NCBI RefSeq assembly: GCF_044360475.1
Contig: NZ_CP043494.1
Location: 12,090,001 to 12,154,000, forward strand
Direction: 5' to 3'
From: Archangium minus
Lineage (GTDB): Bacteria; Myxococcota; Myxococcia; Myxococcales; Myxococcaceae
Length of the DNA stretch: 64,000 bases
This document shows, in pieces, positions 28,319 to 37,054 of the stretch. The stretch's first letter is position 1, and each line of letters opens with the position of its first letter. A model generated the notes under the pieces. It was not told the DNA's origin, made no database searches, and saw only the letters and a list, made by a program, of their open reading frames with translations. A program made the translations under genes and the position numbers.

Positions 28319-29161
28319 ATGGAGCGAGCAACGAGCGACGCGGAGAAACGCCGGCGCGTGCGGTTGCCATGGGTGTTGCTCGCGGGCTCGCTGGGGGTGT
28401 CGGTGTTGGGCGGCTGGGTGGCCTCGCGCTCCATCTCCTCGCTGTTGACGCGGGTGGAGCAACTCGAGCGCGAGGCCAACGAGTCCGAGGCTCGGGTCGC
28501 GGAGCTGCAGGTGCTGCGCGACAGCATGATTCGGCGACTGCGCCTGCTGGAGCAACAACAGCAGGGACTCACCAGCCAGAACGCGACCCTCAACAAACGG
28601 ACCGGCGACCAGAATGTGCTGCTCGCGCGGCGAGAGGCGGTGCGCGCAGAGCTGGAGCAACTGCTGAAGGCGGAGTTGGAAAGAGGCGAGGCCTTCCTGG
28701 AGGAGTCGGAGGGCCGGCTGCGGGTAGAGCTGGCGGACCGACTTGTCTTCGAGCCGCGCAAGGCAGTGCTAACCCCTGGGGGCACGGAGCTGCTGACGCG
28801 GGTGGGCACGAAGCTGGCGGTAGAGGGACACCAGGTGCAGGTGGCGGTGCACACCGACGCAACGCCGGAGACACCCGAGTCCACCTCCGCGTCGACGAGC
28901 TGGGAGCTGTCGGCGTCCCGCGCGGTAGCAGTCGTGCACCTGCTGGGGGAGAAGACGAAGCTGACTCCAGAGAAGCTGGTGGCGGCAGGGTACGGGCCCG
29001 CCCACCCGGTGGTGCTGGATGACGGACCGCAGTCTCGGGAGCGCAACCGAAGACTGGAGCTGCAGCTCATGCCCGCGCCCCCGCCGCTGAAGCCCGCGCC
29101 CCCGCCAACCCCGCCCGCGGAGCAACGGCTGGCCAAGAAGCGCCCGGGTCACACCCGCTGA
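28319..29161 (+). CDS. OmpA-domain protein anchored by one N-terminal membrane helix
   Basis: The 280-residue product has an uncleaved membrane helix (about 18-38), a long coiled coil (about 40-145, with runs of Glu, Arg, Leu and Gln) and an OmpA/MotB-like peptidoglycan-binding domain (about 145-255: LVFEPRKAVLTPGGTELL, LSASRAVAVVHLL, GYGPAHPV, ERNRRLELQL). The tail is Pro/Lys-rich. It probably links the inner membrane to the cell wall, like MotB-related stator or scaffold proteins. No partner MotA-like gene is adjacent. Confidence 0.8.
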   Translation: MERATSDAEKRRRVRLPWVLLAGSLGVSVLGGWVASRSISSLLTRVEQLEREANESEARVAELQVLRDSMIRRLRLLEQQQQGLTSQNATLNKRTGDQNVLLARREAVRAELEQLLKAELERGEAFLEESEGRLRVELADRLVFEPRKAVLTPGGTELLTRVGTKLAVEGHQVQVAVHTDATPETPESTSASTSWELSASRAVAVVHLLGEKTKLTPEKLVAAGYGPAHPVVLDDGPQSRERNRRLELQLMPAPPPLKPAPPPTPPAEQRLAKKRPGHTR

Positions 29162-29260
29162 CGCGGGCCTTCGAAAATCCTTTGAATAAATAAAGCGAGC
29201 AGCCGTCCGAGCGCCGGGTCACCCACCACTGACCCTCCTCTTCCGCCCCGGAGACTCCTC

Positions 29261-30250
29261 GTGCCCAACCTGAGGCAACTGCTGTGTGCGGCCCTGGCGA
29301 CTGGCCTGCTGCTCGACCCTGGTGTGGCGGAGGCGCGCTTCGGTAAGCGCTCCAGTTCCTCCTCCAAGTCCTCCAGCTCTGGCAGTGGGAAGGTCCACGA
29401 CGCCTCGCCGGTGGGCTCGAGCGATGACGACGACGATGACAGCTCCAGTGGCTCGGGCGGATACAGCGGCTCGAGCAGCTCAAGCTCCAGTAGCTCGAGC
29501 AGCGCGTCCGTCTCCAGAACCGTGGATACCGTCTCGACCCTCCTCGACGTCCTCCTCTTCGTCGCGGACACCGCCGACAGGGTACGGACCTACGAGACGA
29601 CCACCTACGAGAGCACGCCCGTCACCCTCATCGATGACGGCCACACGCCGATGTATCCCTACTCGTACCGGCCGCCGGAGGTTGAGCAGCAGCAGCAACA
29701 ACCGGCACCGCAAGGAGGCAGCCGCAACCCCGTGCTGTTCCGGCTGGGCTTCGAGGGACAGTCGCTGGGAGATATGGAGGGCTCCGCGCTCGCGCTGAAC
29801 GTGGGGCTTGAGGGGAAGGTGGTGGGCGTGAACGGCTCCGCGCTGTCACTCACCCTGCCCACCGATGATGGAACGGAGGGCGAGGACGAGATCGACCTGT
29901 ACGCGGCGCACCTGACCCTGGCGATGTACTCGAGCCCTCGGGGACGGCTGCGCGGGGAGCTGGGCGTGGCGGCGGCGAAGGCGCCGGACATCACCTTCGT
30001 GGGCCCGAGCCTCGGCCTGTCCTTCGAACACTGCCTGGGCGGAGCACTGGATGTGGAGGCCCGCGCGCAGCTCGTGCCGGTGCCCTACCTGCAACTGGAC
30101 TCGCAGGCGGGACTCGCGCTGCACCTGGGCGTGGTGGCGCTGCGCGGCGGCTGGCGCTACTTGTTGCTGGACGACCGAGGCCATGTCGACGGCCAGGCGC
30201 ACCGCGACACCTTCAGCGGGCCCTACGTGGGCCTCGGCCTGAGCATCTGA
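29261..30250 (+). CDS. exported protein with Ser-rich linker; outer-membrane-like C-terminus
   Basis: The 329-residue product has a signal peptide (1-25), then a striking low-complexity segment (residues 31-85) of Ser runs interrupted by an Asp6 cluster, then a Tyr/Thr region and a C-terminal 180 residues of alternating strands ending in GLGLSI, suggesting a small barrel or sandwich. It uses a GTG start. The poly-Ser/Asp stretch is probably a flexible or metal-binding spacer. Family not recognised. Confidence 0.6.
   Translation: MPNLRQLLCAALATGLLLDPGVAEARFGKRSSSSSKSSSSGSGKVHDASPVGSSDDDDDDSSSGSGGYSGSSSSSSSSSSSASVSRTVDTVSTLLDVLLFVADTADRVRTYETTTYESTPVTLIDDGHTPMYPYSYRPPEVEQQQQQPAPQGGSRNPVLFRLGFEGQSLGDMEGSALALNVGLEGKVVGVNGSALSLTLPTDDGTEGEDEIDLYAAHLTLAMYSSPRGRLRGELGVAAAKAPDITFVGPSLGLSFEHCLGGALDVEARAQLVPVPYLQLDSQAGLALHLGVVALRGGWRYLLLDDRGHVDGQAHRDTFSGPYVGLGLSI
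29351..29515 (+). repeat. low-complexity Ser/Asp coding repeat
   Basis: AGC/TCC/TCG serine codons are repeated through residues 31-85 of the exported protein, with a GAC/GAT cluster encoding six Asp. Likely prone to length change by slippage. Confidence 0.6.
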
Positions 30251-30256
30251 CAGCCA

Positions 30257-30289
30257 CTCCCCACTCCCTCCACGGAGGAAAGCGGGGAG
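30257..30289. terminator. probable bidirectional terminator between convergent genes
   Basis: CTCCCC and GGGGAG, with an inner CTCC/GGAG pairing, form a hairpin in the 60-base gap between converging genes. Confidence 0.4.
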
Positions 30290-30310
30290 GGTCTCCAGCC
30301 AGCTCCGGAC

Positions 30311-31003
30311 TCACTTGCCGGAGATGCCTTCGGACGCAGCCTCCAGCGAGGCCGGAGCCGAGCTTCCCGCCGTGGTGGACTCGGCCTTCTTGCCCCGGCG
30401 CTTGGGCGGCGGAGCGAGCCGCGGCGCGGAGCCGAACAGCCGCTCATACGTCTCCGGGGTGTTGATGTTGACGACGACGCCCGGGTCCTTCACCGGGACG
30501 CGGCGCACCTGCATGCCCCGCACAGCCCCCTCCAGCGACGTGTCGCCCGAGACCTCCTTGTCTCGCAGCCGCTCGGCGGCGGCACGCGACAGGATGATGG
30601 GGTAGCCCGGAGCGCCCTCGAACTCGGGACGGAGGGCCTCGAGCGAGTCCCCCAGCCCCTTCATGAGCGACTTGAGGGTAGACGCCCTCAAGGCGGGCAT
30701 GTCCACGGGGTGAAGGAGCACCACGTCCGCGCCTTCCTCGAAAGCGGCCTCCACTCCGGCCTTCACCGAGGCGAGCTGACCGTCCTGCCAGCGCTCGCTC
30801 TCTACCAGGTGGACCGCGGGGTGCTGCTCCCTCACGGCATCGGCCTCCTTGCCGATGATGCCGATGACCGAGCAGCCGGCCTTGCCAAACGTCGATGCGA
30901 GCGACTGGAGGAAGCTCTTACCCCCCTCATGCTCGATGAGCGCCTTGGGGTAGCCCATCCGCTTGGACTCCCCCGCGGCGAGGATGATTGCCACTGCCTT
31001 CAT
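30311..31003 (-). CDS. MobA-like nucleotidyltransferase
   Basis: The 230-residue protein starts with AIILAAGESKRMGYPKALIEH, the nucleotide-binding signature of MobA/MocA-type nucleotidyltransferases, and has VVLLHPVDMPALRAST, the metal-binding Asp strand. This family transfers CMP or GMP to molybdopterin or acts in related cofactor steps. The C-terminal 35 residues form a Lys/Ser/Ala-rich tail not usual in the family. No molybdenum cofactor genes are nearby. The substrate is uncertain; a molybdenum-cofactor role is only a family possibility. Confidence 0.8.
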   Translation of the reverse strand: MKAVAIILAAGESKRMGYPKALIEHEGGKSFLQSLASTFGKAGCSVIGIIGKEADAVREQHPAVHLVESERWQDGQLASVKAGVEAAFEEGADVVLLHPVDMPALRASTLKSLMKGLGDSLEALRPEFEGAPGYPIILSRAAAERLRDKEVSGDTSLEGAVRGMQVRRVPVKDPGVVVNINTPETYERLFGSAPRLAPPPKRRGKKAESTTAGSSAPASLEAASEGISGK

Positions 31004-31394
31004 GCCACGCCTCCTCGAGCCCCCACCGGTTGGCGTGGGAGCGACCCGCTACAGGCTGGCAAGCGTCGAGCATTCTGGCCTCGATCCCGGGGGCTAGGCG
31101 TCTGGTACAAGGCATTTGGGAGGAGATCACTGTTCACCAGACACGGAAAGGCAACGCCATTCCGCTCATGAGCAAACTTCTTACCCAGAGTCCTCCCTGA
31201 GCAGGGAGGTGCTCGGCGCCAGAGACGGCCTCGACCTGGGGCTGAGCAATACACCCCGGGAGTTGTCCACACGCACACGCCGCGAAGTGGAGGGACCCAT
31301 ACCCTCCCTGGGAGCATCCCTCCGGTGACAGGACTCACCGGGGGGAGCACCTGGACCCGATTGCCCGCCAACCCTATGAGGTGGCGGACGGGCG
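31004..31394. other. 391-base gene-free region with two hairpins
   Basis: It separates the ends of two minus-strand genes from their neighbours. CCTCCCT-GAGC-AGGGAGG (31192-31209) and CCGGTGA-6-TCACCGG (31322-31341) form perfect 7-bp stems; the latter follows the CBS gene stop on the minus strand and may end its transcript. No coding frame was accepted. Confidence 0.5.
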
Positions 31395-31697
31395 CTAGTG
31401 CACCCAGTTCGAGCGAGTGCCCTGCCCGCCCGGCACGAAGCTCAGGCGTGAGGAGCGATCAGCGGACGACTCACCTGCAATTCCTTCCGAGGCGATCGTC
31501 GCGCGGGCGGTCAGAATTTCAGACATACGGGCCAGGGGAAGCGTGGACCAGATGCGGTGCAGCTCCTCCTCGCTGACGTGTCCGAGGATCTCACCGTGTC
31601 GTTCATCCACCACTGGCAACAGGTGCACGCCATAACGGTGCATCACCTCGAGCGCGCGCATCACCGTATCCCGCGGATAGAGGATGATCTCAGGCAT
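31395..31697 (-). CDS. single-CBS-domain protein
   Basis: The product (100 residues from the ATG at 31697) has one CBS motif: MPEIILYPRDTVMRALEVMHRYGVHLLPVVDE...GEILGHVSEEEL. CBS motifs usually occur in pairs that bind adenosyl ligands, so this protein likely dimerises. The Ser/Arg-rich tail is not part of the fold. Alternative starts at 31757 or 31796 add an N-terminal helix but lack a good Shine-Dalgarno; the true start is uncertain. It follows the Hint lipoprotein region but is separated from it by a strong terminator. Confidence 0.6.
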   Translation of the reverse strand: MPEIILYPRDTVMRALEVMHRYGVHLLPVVDERHGEILGHVSEEELHRIWSTLPLARMSEILTARATIASEGIAGESSADRSSRLSFVPGGQGTRSNWVH

Positions 31698-31805
31698 TGC
31701 AACAACTTGGGGTTCGACGATCCGGCGCGACACGAGTACCTCCAGGAAGAAAGCCATCCAGGCTGTCCCGTCCGTAGCAAGCTGCCTGCCAATCACAGAA
31801 AGGCG

Positions 31806-31839
31806 AAGGGGCCACCCCGTACAGCCGGGATGACCCCTT
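31806..31839 (-). terminator. strong hairpin after the Hint lipoprotein gene
   Basis: On the minus strand AAGGGGTCA pairs with TGGCCCCTT (one G-T pair) and an inner CCCG pairs with CGGG across a 6-base loop. It begins 29 bases after the stop at 31869. The T-run is weak. Confidence 0.55.
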
Positions 31840-31868
31840 CTTGAATCACCAAGGAAACCCTGGAGGAT

Positions 31869-33857
31869 TTACCGGCGTGCCTGGTACCGCCGGAAGTCCT
31901 CATGCCAGGCGCCATTGAGCCGCGTCAGCAGCTCGCGGGCATCCGGCGTGCGCTGCTTCTCCAGCGTGGCCTGCATGTGACTGTCACCCACGAGATACCC
32001 GTTGGCGTACAGCGTCCGCGCCTCAGGAGCCACGCTGGCCAGTTCCTCCGGCGTGCCCAGCGCGAAGTTGAACACCTGACCGGAGAAGGGAACGCGCTCC
32101 ACGCCCACCAGCGTCGCCGTTCCAGTGCGCGTGAGCAGAGCCTCGCCCACCTTCAGCTCCCGGGCCTGCACCACACCGCGCTTCGCCGTCACCATCGGGT
32201 GGGTCTCGGTCACCATCACCTCGCCCCCGTGCTCATCCTTCAGCTTCACCAGGGGCTTGTGCTCGCCGCCGCGCGACACCGCTGTCACCGTCAGCGCCAC
32301 ACCCTTTCCATTCGTCAACAGCTTGTCCCCCAGCTTCACCTGCTCCACCGGCACCGTCTTCCCGTCCGCCGTCGTCACCTGCGTGCCCTCCGCGAGGCAG
32401 GCATTGCGCCAGTCGATGTTCACGATGTCCTGGAAGCGCGAGCGGGTATAGGTGGTGACCCTGTTGTTGATGGGGTTGGTGCAGGTGGCCTTCACGGTGG
32501 CGCGCAGCATGAGGCGCGCGTTCTGGAACGGATCCAAACAGTCCTTTCCGAAGTCCGCCACGCCGTTGAAGGGCACGTGCAGCAGCAAGGGGGTGGAGGT
32601 GTCGAAGAAGGGCGTCTGGAAGGGAATGCCCCCCTTGAGCACGCTGGAGCCCGGGGCCGTGCCCGCGGTGCACTTACCGCCCCGCTCCATCAGGACGACG
32701 TTCACGTCACTGGTGAGAGTGTCGACCGTGCAATAGGGAGGCAGCGAGACCAGGTACTCACCGCTCATCACCACATAGAGGTGTGAGATGTCATAACCAC
32801 CGACGGGCTCCCAGTACTGGCCCTGGGCGGAAATCCACTCGCCCATGGGGGGCTTGCTCGCCTCGGGGTCCACGGCAGCAATGCCGGTGAAGGGCTTGGC
32901 GAACGGCGTGAAGACGCCGGTGACAGGGTCCTTGTGCCCCGACGTGTAATCACAATCCAGGAAGCCCGAGAGGAAACCCCGCTCGAGGCAGGTGCGGATG
33001 GGGTTGTCCTGGTAGTGCTTGCCGGTCAGCTCACGCGGGTGCGTGATGCTCAAGGTGTTGTAGTCCCTTGCCCCCAGCGCCACAATGGATGACTCGGCCG
33101 CCGTATAGGACAGGTGCGCCTCGCCGGTGGACTCGTCGAAGGCCACGGCCATCGAGTCCACGAAGAGCTCCTCCCCCGTGCCCACCGTCAGGCTGAGGTC
33201 GACCGGCGGCGTCTCGAGGACCGCGCCCGCGTACTCCTCGAGGGACTGGGTGTCCAGCACGCGGAACTGCGTGCGCTCGGGGTTGGTGGCGAAGGCCGTG
33301 ACGTCGGCATAGGAGTAGTCGGAGCCGTTGAAGCACGTCACGAGGCCGGATGCCTGGAAGCGAGCCACGGAGGCATCCGTGGTCGCCACGTCGGTGAGCG
33401 GCAGCAGGTGGCCGCACCGGGAGCCTTCCGAGGACTCATCGGTGGTCGTCGAGTGGAGCAGGGCCTCGCGGGTCGCCGAGCCCGGAGTGCCGGTCTTCTT
33501 GTCCTTACGGGCCTTCTCCAGGCGGCGGAAGAGCTGCGGCGAGTTCTCCGGCGTGTTGCCAGCGGCCTCGAGCCGGTTCTTCACGAAGCTGTACTGAGCG
33601 TCATCGGAGAGATCGATGGGCATCTGCCTGCCGTCACCGTTCTTCCGGTCCCCCTTGCCCTGAGCCTGGACCTCCTGCTGCCACCGCGCATAGAGCCGGG
33701 CCATGTGGAGCGACTCGGCCGCCAACGCCTGTCGATCCACCTCCTGCCGCGACGGGAGCTTCTGCTGGCTGCAGCCGGTGCCGAACATCGACAGGCACAC
33801 CAGGGCTGGGACAAGACGCGAAATCCTCCGGGACGATGCCTTCGACAGCACGTTCAT
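31869..33857 (-). CDS. lipoprotein with C-terminal Hint (Hedgehog/intein-type) domain, copy 1
   Basis: The 662-residue product has a lipoprotein signal (FGTGC, Cys29) and a long N-terminal region of unknown fold (about 30-480). A Hint domain follows with catalytic Cys487 in the RNACLAEGTQV block, THP in ETHPMVT (about 552-555) and the late block VFNFALGTPEE...YANGYLVGDS. The usual C-terminal His-Asn is replaced by Gly-Asp-Ser, so splicing or Asn cyclisation is unlikely, while Cys-driven self-cleavage remains possible. A 37-residue helical tail follows. It is paralogous to the next gene upstream. Shine-Dalgarno AAGGTGG precedes the ATG. Confidence 0.8.
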   Translation of the reverse strand: MNVLSKASSRRISRLVPALVCLSMFGTGCSQQKLPSRQEVDRQALAAESLHMARLYARWQQEVQAQGKGDRKNGDGRQMPIDLSDDAQYSFVKNRLEAAGNTPENSPQLFRRLEKARKDKKTGTPGSATREALLHSTTTDESSEGSRCGHLLPLTDVATTDASVARFQASGLVTCFNGSDYSYADVTAFATNPERTQFRVLDTQSLEEYAGAVLETPPVDLSLTVGTGEELFVDSMAVAFDESTGEAHLSYTAAESSIVALGARDYNTLSITHPRELTGKHYQDNPIRTCLERGFLSGFLDCDYTSGHKDPVTGVFTPFAKPFTGIAAVDPEASKPPMGEWISAQGQYWEPVGGYDISHLYVVMSGEYLVSLPPYCTVDTLTSDVNVVLMERGGKCTAGTAPGSSVLKGGIPFQTPFFDTSTPLLLHVPFNGVADFGKDCLDPFQNARLMLRATVKATCTNPINNRVTTYTRSRFQDIVNIDWRNACLAEGTQVTTADGKTVPVEQVKLGDKLLTNGKGVALTVTAVSRGGEHKPLVKLKDEHGGEVMVTETHPMVTAKRGVVQARELKVGEALLTRTGTATLVGVERVPFSGQVFNFALGTPEELASVAPEARTLYANGYLVGDSHMQATLEKQRTPDARELLTRLNGAWHEDFRRYQARR

Positions 33858-34146
33858 AAAATCCACCTTGCGGGACGACAACAACACTCGACTCCTCTCG
33901 ACGCGAGAAGGAGGAACACGGGGCGAGCGGAAGTGGTCGCCGGTTCGTCCAACAAAGTGGGGATTCCTCACTGGATGTGAAGACAAGAAGAGAAAAGACT
34001 CTCCCCGCCTGTCCAAACACAGACATCCCCCTGAGAAATCTCGTAAGCAGCAGACAATCCTTTTCGTCCGCCGGGACGAACACGATGTCGACCCAGCGGA
34101 TGTCTGTAGAAAGGATTGGGTAAAGTTTTTCCCTATCCGGCGCGCG

Positions 34147-36039
34147 CTACTTCCGCGTGAGCCGGGCCCTGGAGAGGCGGAAGTCCTCGTGCCAGGCGCC
34201 ATGCAGCCGAGCCAGCACCTCGCGCGCGTCCAGCCGCTTCTGCTTCTCCAGCTCCGCCTGCAGCTGGCTGTCCCCCACCAGGAAGCCATTGGCGTAGAGC
34301 GACCTCGACTCGAGCCCCACGTGGGCCAGCTCCTCGGGCGTACCCAGAGAGAAGTTGTAGACACGCCCCTCGTACGGGACGCGCTCCACGGCGACGAGCT
34401 TCCTCGCCCCAGCGCGCGTGAGCACGGCCTCGCCCACCTTCAGCTCGCCGGCCGGCACCACACCCCGCGCCACCGTCACCAGGGGGTGCGTGTCCGTCAC
34501 CTGCACCTCGCCCCCGTGGTCGTCACGCAGCTTCACCAGGGGCTTGCGCTCGCCCCCGCGGTGCACCGTCGTCACCGTCAGCGCCAATCCCTTGCCGTTG
34601 GCCAGCAGCGTGTCGCCCACCTTCACCTGCTCCACCGGCACGGCCTTCCCGTCCGCCCGCGTCACCTGTGTCCCCTCCGCCAGGCAACCCCGCTTGTAGT
34701 CCACCGGCTGCACCTCCGCCTTCGAGGGGCAGCGGAAGGGCTCGGGCTCGCCGCCAAAGGGGTCCGGACAGGTCCCTTCTGCGTAGACCCAAATCTCCAA
34801 CCGGACATTCTGCGCGTTGTTCAGGCAGTTGCCCGTGCCGAAGTCCATGATGCCGTCGAAGGGAAACTCGCCGGGCGCGGTGGACGGCTTGAAGGGCAGC
34901 TCGCCCTGGGCCACCGTGGTGCCGGGCGTGCCACCCGCCTCGCACAGCCCGCCCGTGTCCAGCAGGATGGCCGCCACCTTGCTGGTCACCTTCGTCACCT
35001 GGCACTCCTCGAGGACGTGGGGCACGAACTTCCCGCGCGTGGGGACCTGGAAGCGCGTGGGGTCGAAAGGCTTCACCTCAGGCTCCCAGTACGCGCTCCT
35101 GTCCGGAATCCACGTCGGCGTGCCCCCGTCCAGGGCAAAGGCCTTCGAGGCCTCGACGTCCACCGCGGCAATGCCCGTCGCGGCGCCCGCGAACGGCTTC
35201 CAGCCGCCATCCGGCAGGACACGCACCGCGCCGTAGTCGCAGTCCAGGAAGCCTTCCGCACTCCCGCGCTCCAGGCAGATGCGGATGGCCTGGTCCGACG
35301 GCGTCTCATCCAGTAGCTCGCGCGGGTGGTCAACGAGGATGTCCCCCTCGCCGACGGGCGGGTGCAGCGTGGCCGTCACCGACGTATAGGTGAGGTGCTC
35401 CTGGCCGGTCACCTCGTTGAAGGCGATGGCGAGCGAGTCAGCGAGCAGCTCCTTGCCTGCCAGCCTGGGCAGGGAGAGGGACAGCGGCGCCGTCTCCAAC
35501 ACCTTGCCGCCGTACTCCTCATAAGACTCGGAGCCCACCGGCTCGAAGACCATCCGCGCCCCATCCGTGATGAAGGCGTTGAGGTCCACGAAGGCATAGT
35601 CCGAGCCGTTGAAGCACGAGGTGAGGCCCGTCCCCTGGAAGCGCGCCTGGGCCACGTCGCGGCCAACGCCACCGAGCGGAATCATGTGCCCGCACCACGC
35701 TCCCTGCGTCGTGCCGCCCAACCCCGACACGCCCGCGGCCTGCTTCCCCCGGCTGCGGATTTCCTCCAGGCGAGCGAAGAGCCGAGGGGCATTCTGGGCG
35801 TTGAGCCCCGCGGCCTTCAGCCGGTTCTTCACGAAGCGGTACTGCACCTCATCGGAGAGCTCGATCGGCATCTGCGCGTTGGCGCCCCCCTTCTTCGACT
35901 GAGCGTGAAGCGACTGCTGCCATTGCGCGTAGTACTGCGCCATGGCGCGCGAGTCCTCGGGAGCCTGCCGTTGCTGGCTACACCCGGCACCGAGCGCGGC
36001 CAACATCATCGCCAACATCATCTTCGAGGGACTTCTCAT
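34147..36039 (-). CDS. lipoprotein with C-terminal Hint domain, copy 2
   Basis: The 630-residue paralogue of the downstream gene has lipobox LGAGC (Cys20), the shared LSD-VQYRFVKNRLKAAG region, and a Hint domain with Cys452 (KRGCLAEGTQV), THP in DTHPLVT and the ending YANGFLVGDSQ, again without His-Asn. The tails of both copies share GAWHEDFR. PT-HINT domains normally sit inside large polymorphic toxins and release a C-terminal toxin; here only about 38 residues would be released. The ATG at 36039 follows GGAAAAAG. The 289-base gap to the downstream copy argues for separate promoters. Confidence 0.8.
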   Translation of the reverse strand: MRSPSKMMLAMMLAALGAGCSQQRQAPEDSRAMAQYYAQWQQSLHAQSKKGGANAQMPIELSDEVQYRFVKNRLKAAGLNAQNAPRLFARLEEIRSRGKQAAGVSGLGGTTQGAWCGHMIPLGGVGRDVAQARFQGTGLTSCFNGSDYAFVDLNAFITDGARMVFEPVGSESYEEYGGKVLETAPLSLSLPRLAGKELLADSLAIAFNEVTGQEHLTYTSVTATLHPPVGEGDILVDHPRELLDETPSDQAIRICLERGSAEGFLDCDYGAVRVLPDGGWKPFAGAATGIAAVDVEASKAFALDGGTPTWIPDRSAYWEPEVKPFDPTRFQVPTRGKFVPHVLEECQVTKVTSKVAAILLDTGGLCEAGGTPGTTVAQGELPFKPSTAPGEFPFDGIMDFGTGNCLNNAQNVRLEIWVYAEGTCPDPFGGEPEPFRCPSKAEVQPVDYKRGCLAEGTQVTRADGKAVPVEQVKVGDTLLANGKGLALTVTTVHRGGERKPLVKLRDDHGGEVQVTDTHPLVTVARGVVPAGELKVGEAVLTRAGARKLVAVERVPYEGRVYNFSLGTPEELAHVGLESRSLYANGFLVGDSQLQAELEKQKRLDAREVLARLHGAWHEDFRLSRARLTRK

Positions 36040-36238
36040 GGGGCTTTTTCCAAGGGCATGGGGATGACGACGCACCTCCCCTGTCCACAGGGAGGGGGAG
36101 CCCTGGTGGCGTGATCTCTCGAGGGATTGCTCAATGATGGGTCGGAATGCACACGCCCCGGCTCGGCGCTCAACGTGTGTCTGCCTTGAGCGCCGTGCAG
36201 AGGGAACGGGGTTGCGTGTGAATCCAAAAACACCCGGA

Positions 36239-36296
36239 AGAGGGCCACGTCTGCCTCACGACAGCCAAGGGTGTCCACGGATGGACGCGGCCCTCT
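36239..36296 (-). terminator. nested terminator after the exported protein gene at 36311
   Basis: On the minus strand AGAGGGCC pairs with GGCCCTCT around an inner GTCCA-TCCG-TGGAC hairpin, followed within about ten bases by TTTTT. It starts 15 bases after the stop. Confidence 0.55.
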
Positions 36297-36310
36297 GGAT
36301 GGGTGCTCCG

Positions 36311-36901
36311 TTACTTCTTCTTCATGGACTCGAGCAGCTTGCGGAAGTTCTTCTCCGCGCTGGCGACGGTGCGCTCGGGGCCGGTGAGCTTGAAGAAGAC
36401 CGGGCCCTCGGGGCCCTCGACGATGGCACCAAGCAGGCGAGAGCCAGGCTTGGGCGTGGAGGGGCCCATCATGGGTCCACCGCCGGTATAGGTGCCCTTC
36501 ACATCCACCGTGGTGACGGCGAGGCCGTTGACGGTCTCCTTCTTGGTGCGTGCGTCCTTCTCCGTCACGGGGGTGCCGTCCGCCTTCTGGAACTGGCCCA
36601 GCCAGCGCTTCACGTTGGCGTCCACCGCGCCGCCCTGGCCCGCGCCGAAATAGAAGACGGCCAGCTCCGCGCCCTCCGAGTCCCCCTTCGCGGGAGCAAT
36701 CCGGTAGGTGGCCACGCGCATCGGCCGGGAGCCCTGTGACTCCCAACCCGTGGGCGCCGTCCAGGTGAGCCCGCCTGCTTCGGCCGCCCCCTGCGGGGCC
36801 TGCTGCGCCGCCGGCGGTGCATGGGGGTTCGTCTGCTGCGTCTGGGCCTGGGCCATGCCCACGGCAGCCATCATCGTCATCACACCGAGAAATCGTTTCA
36901 T
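36311..36901 (-). CDS. exported protein of unknown function
   Basis: The 196-residue product has a cleavable signal peptide (1-19, AQA site) and a Gln/Pro/Ala-rich spacer (20-42). A single domain follows (about 43-190) with TAPTGWE, RVATYRI, LAVFYFG and GSRLLGAIVEGPEGPVFFKLTGP, reminiscent of the PsbP/Mog1-like alpha-beta fold of many exported proteins. Repeated Gly in GTYTGGGPMMGP suggests a flexible loop. It is divergent from the FadL gene. Function unknown. Confidence 0.65.
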   Translation of the reverse strand: MKRFLGVMTMMAAVGMAQAQTQQTNPHAPPAAQQAPQGAAEAGGLTWTAPTGWESQGSRPMRVATYRIAPAKGDSEGAELAVFYFGAGQGGAVDANVKRWLGQFQKADGTPVTEKDARTKKETVNGLAVTTVDVKGTYTGGGPMMGPSTPKPGSRLLGAIVEGPEGPVFFKLTGPERTVASAEKNFRKLLESMKKK

Positions 36902-36998
36902 GGGCCCAACCTATACCGAGCCCGGCCCCCTGGCATCGCACGCTTTCTGTCTGCGAGCACACGCGCCATGGCCCGCGCGACGGGGATGCGGCCCACCT

Positions 36999-37019
36999 GG
37001 GTAAGACACACGCTTACCC
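36999..37019 (+). promoter_or_regulatory. palindromic operator candidate upstream of FadL
   Basis: GGGTAAG and CTTACCC are perfect inverted repeats separated by 7 bases, 36 bases before the FadL ATG. The size and position fit a dimeric repressor site. Confidence 0.35.
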
Positions 37020-37054
37020 CCTGAAGTCAGACGCCGCGAAATAAGGACTCGCGT

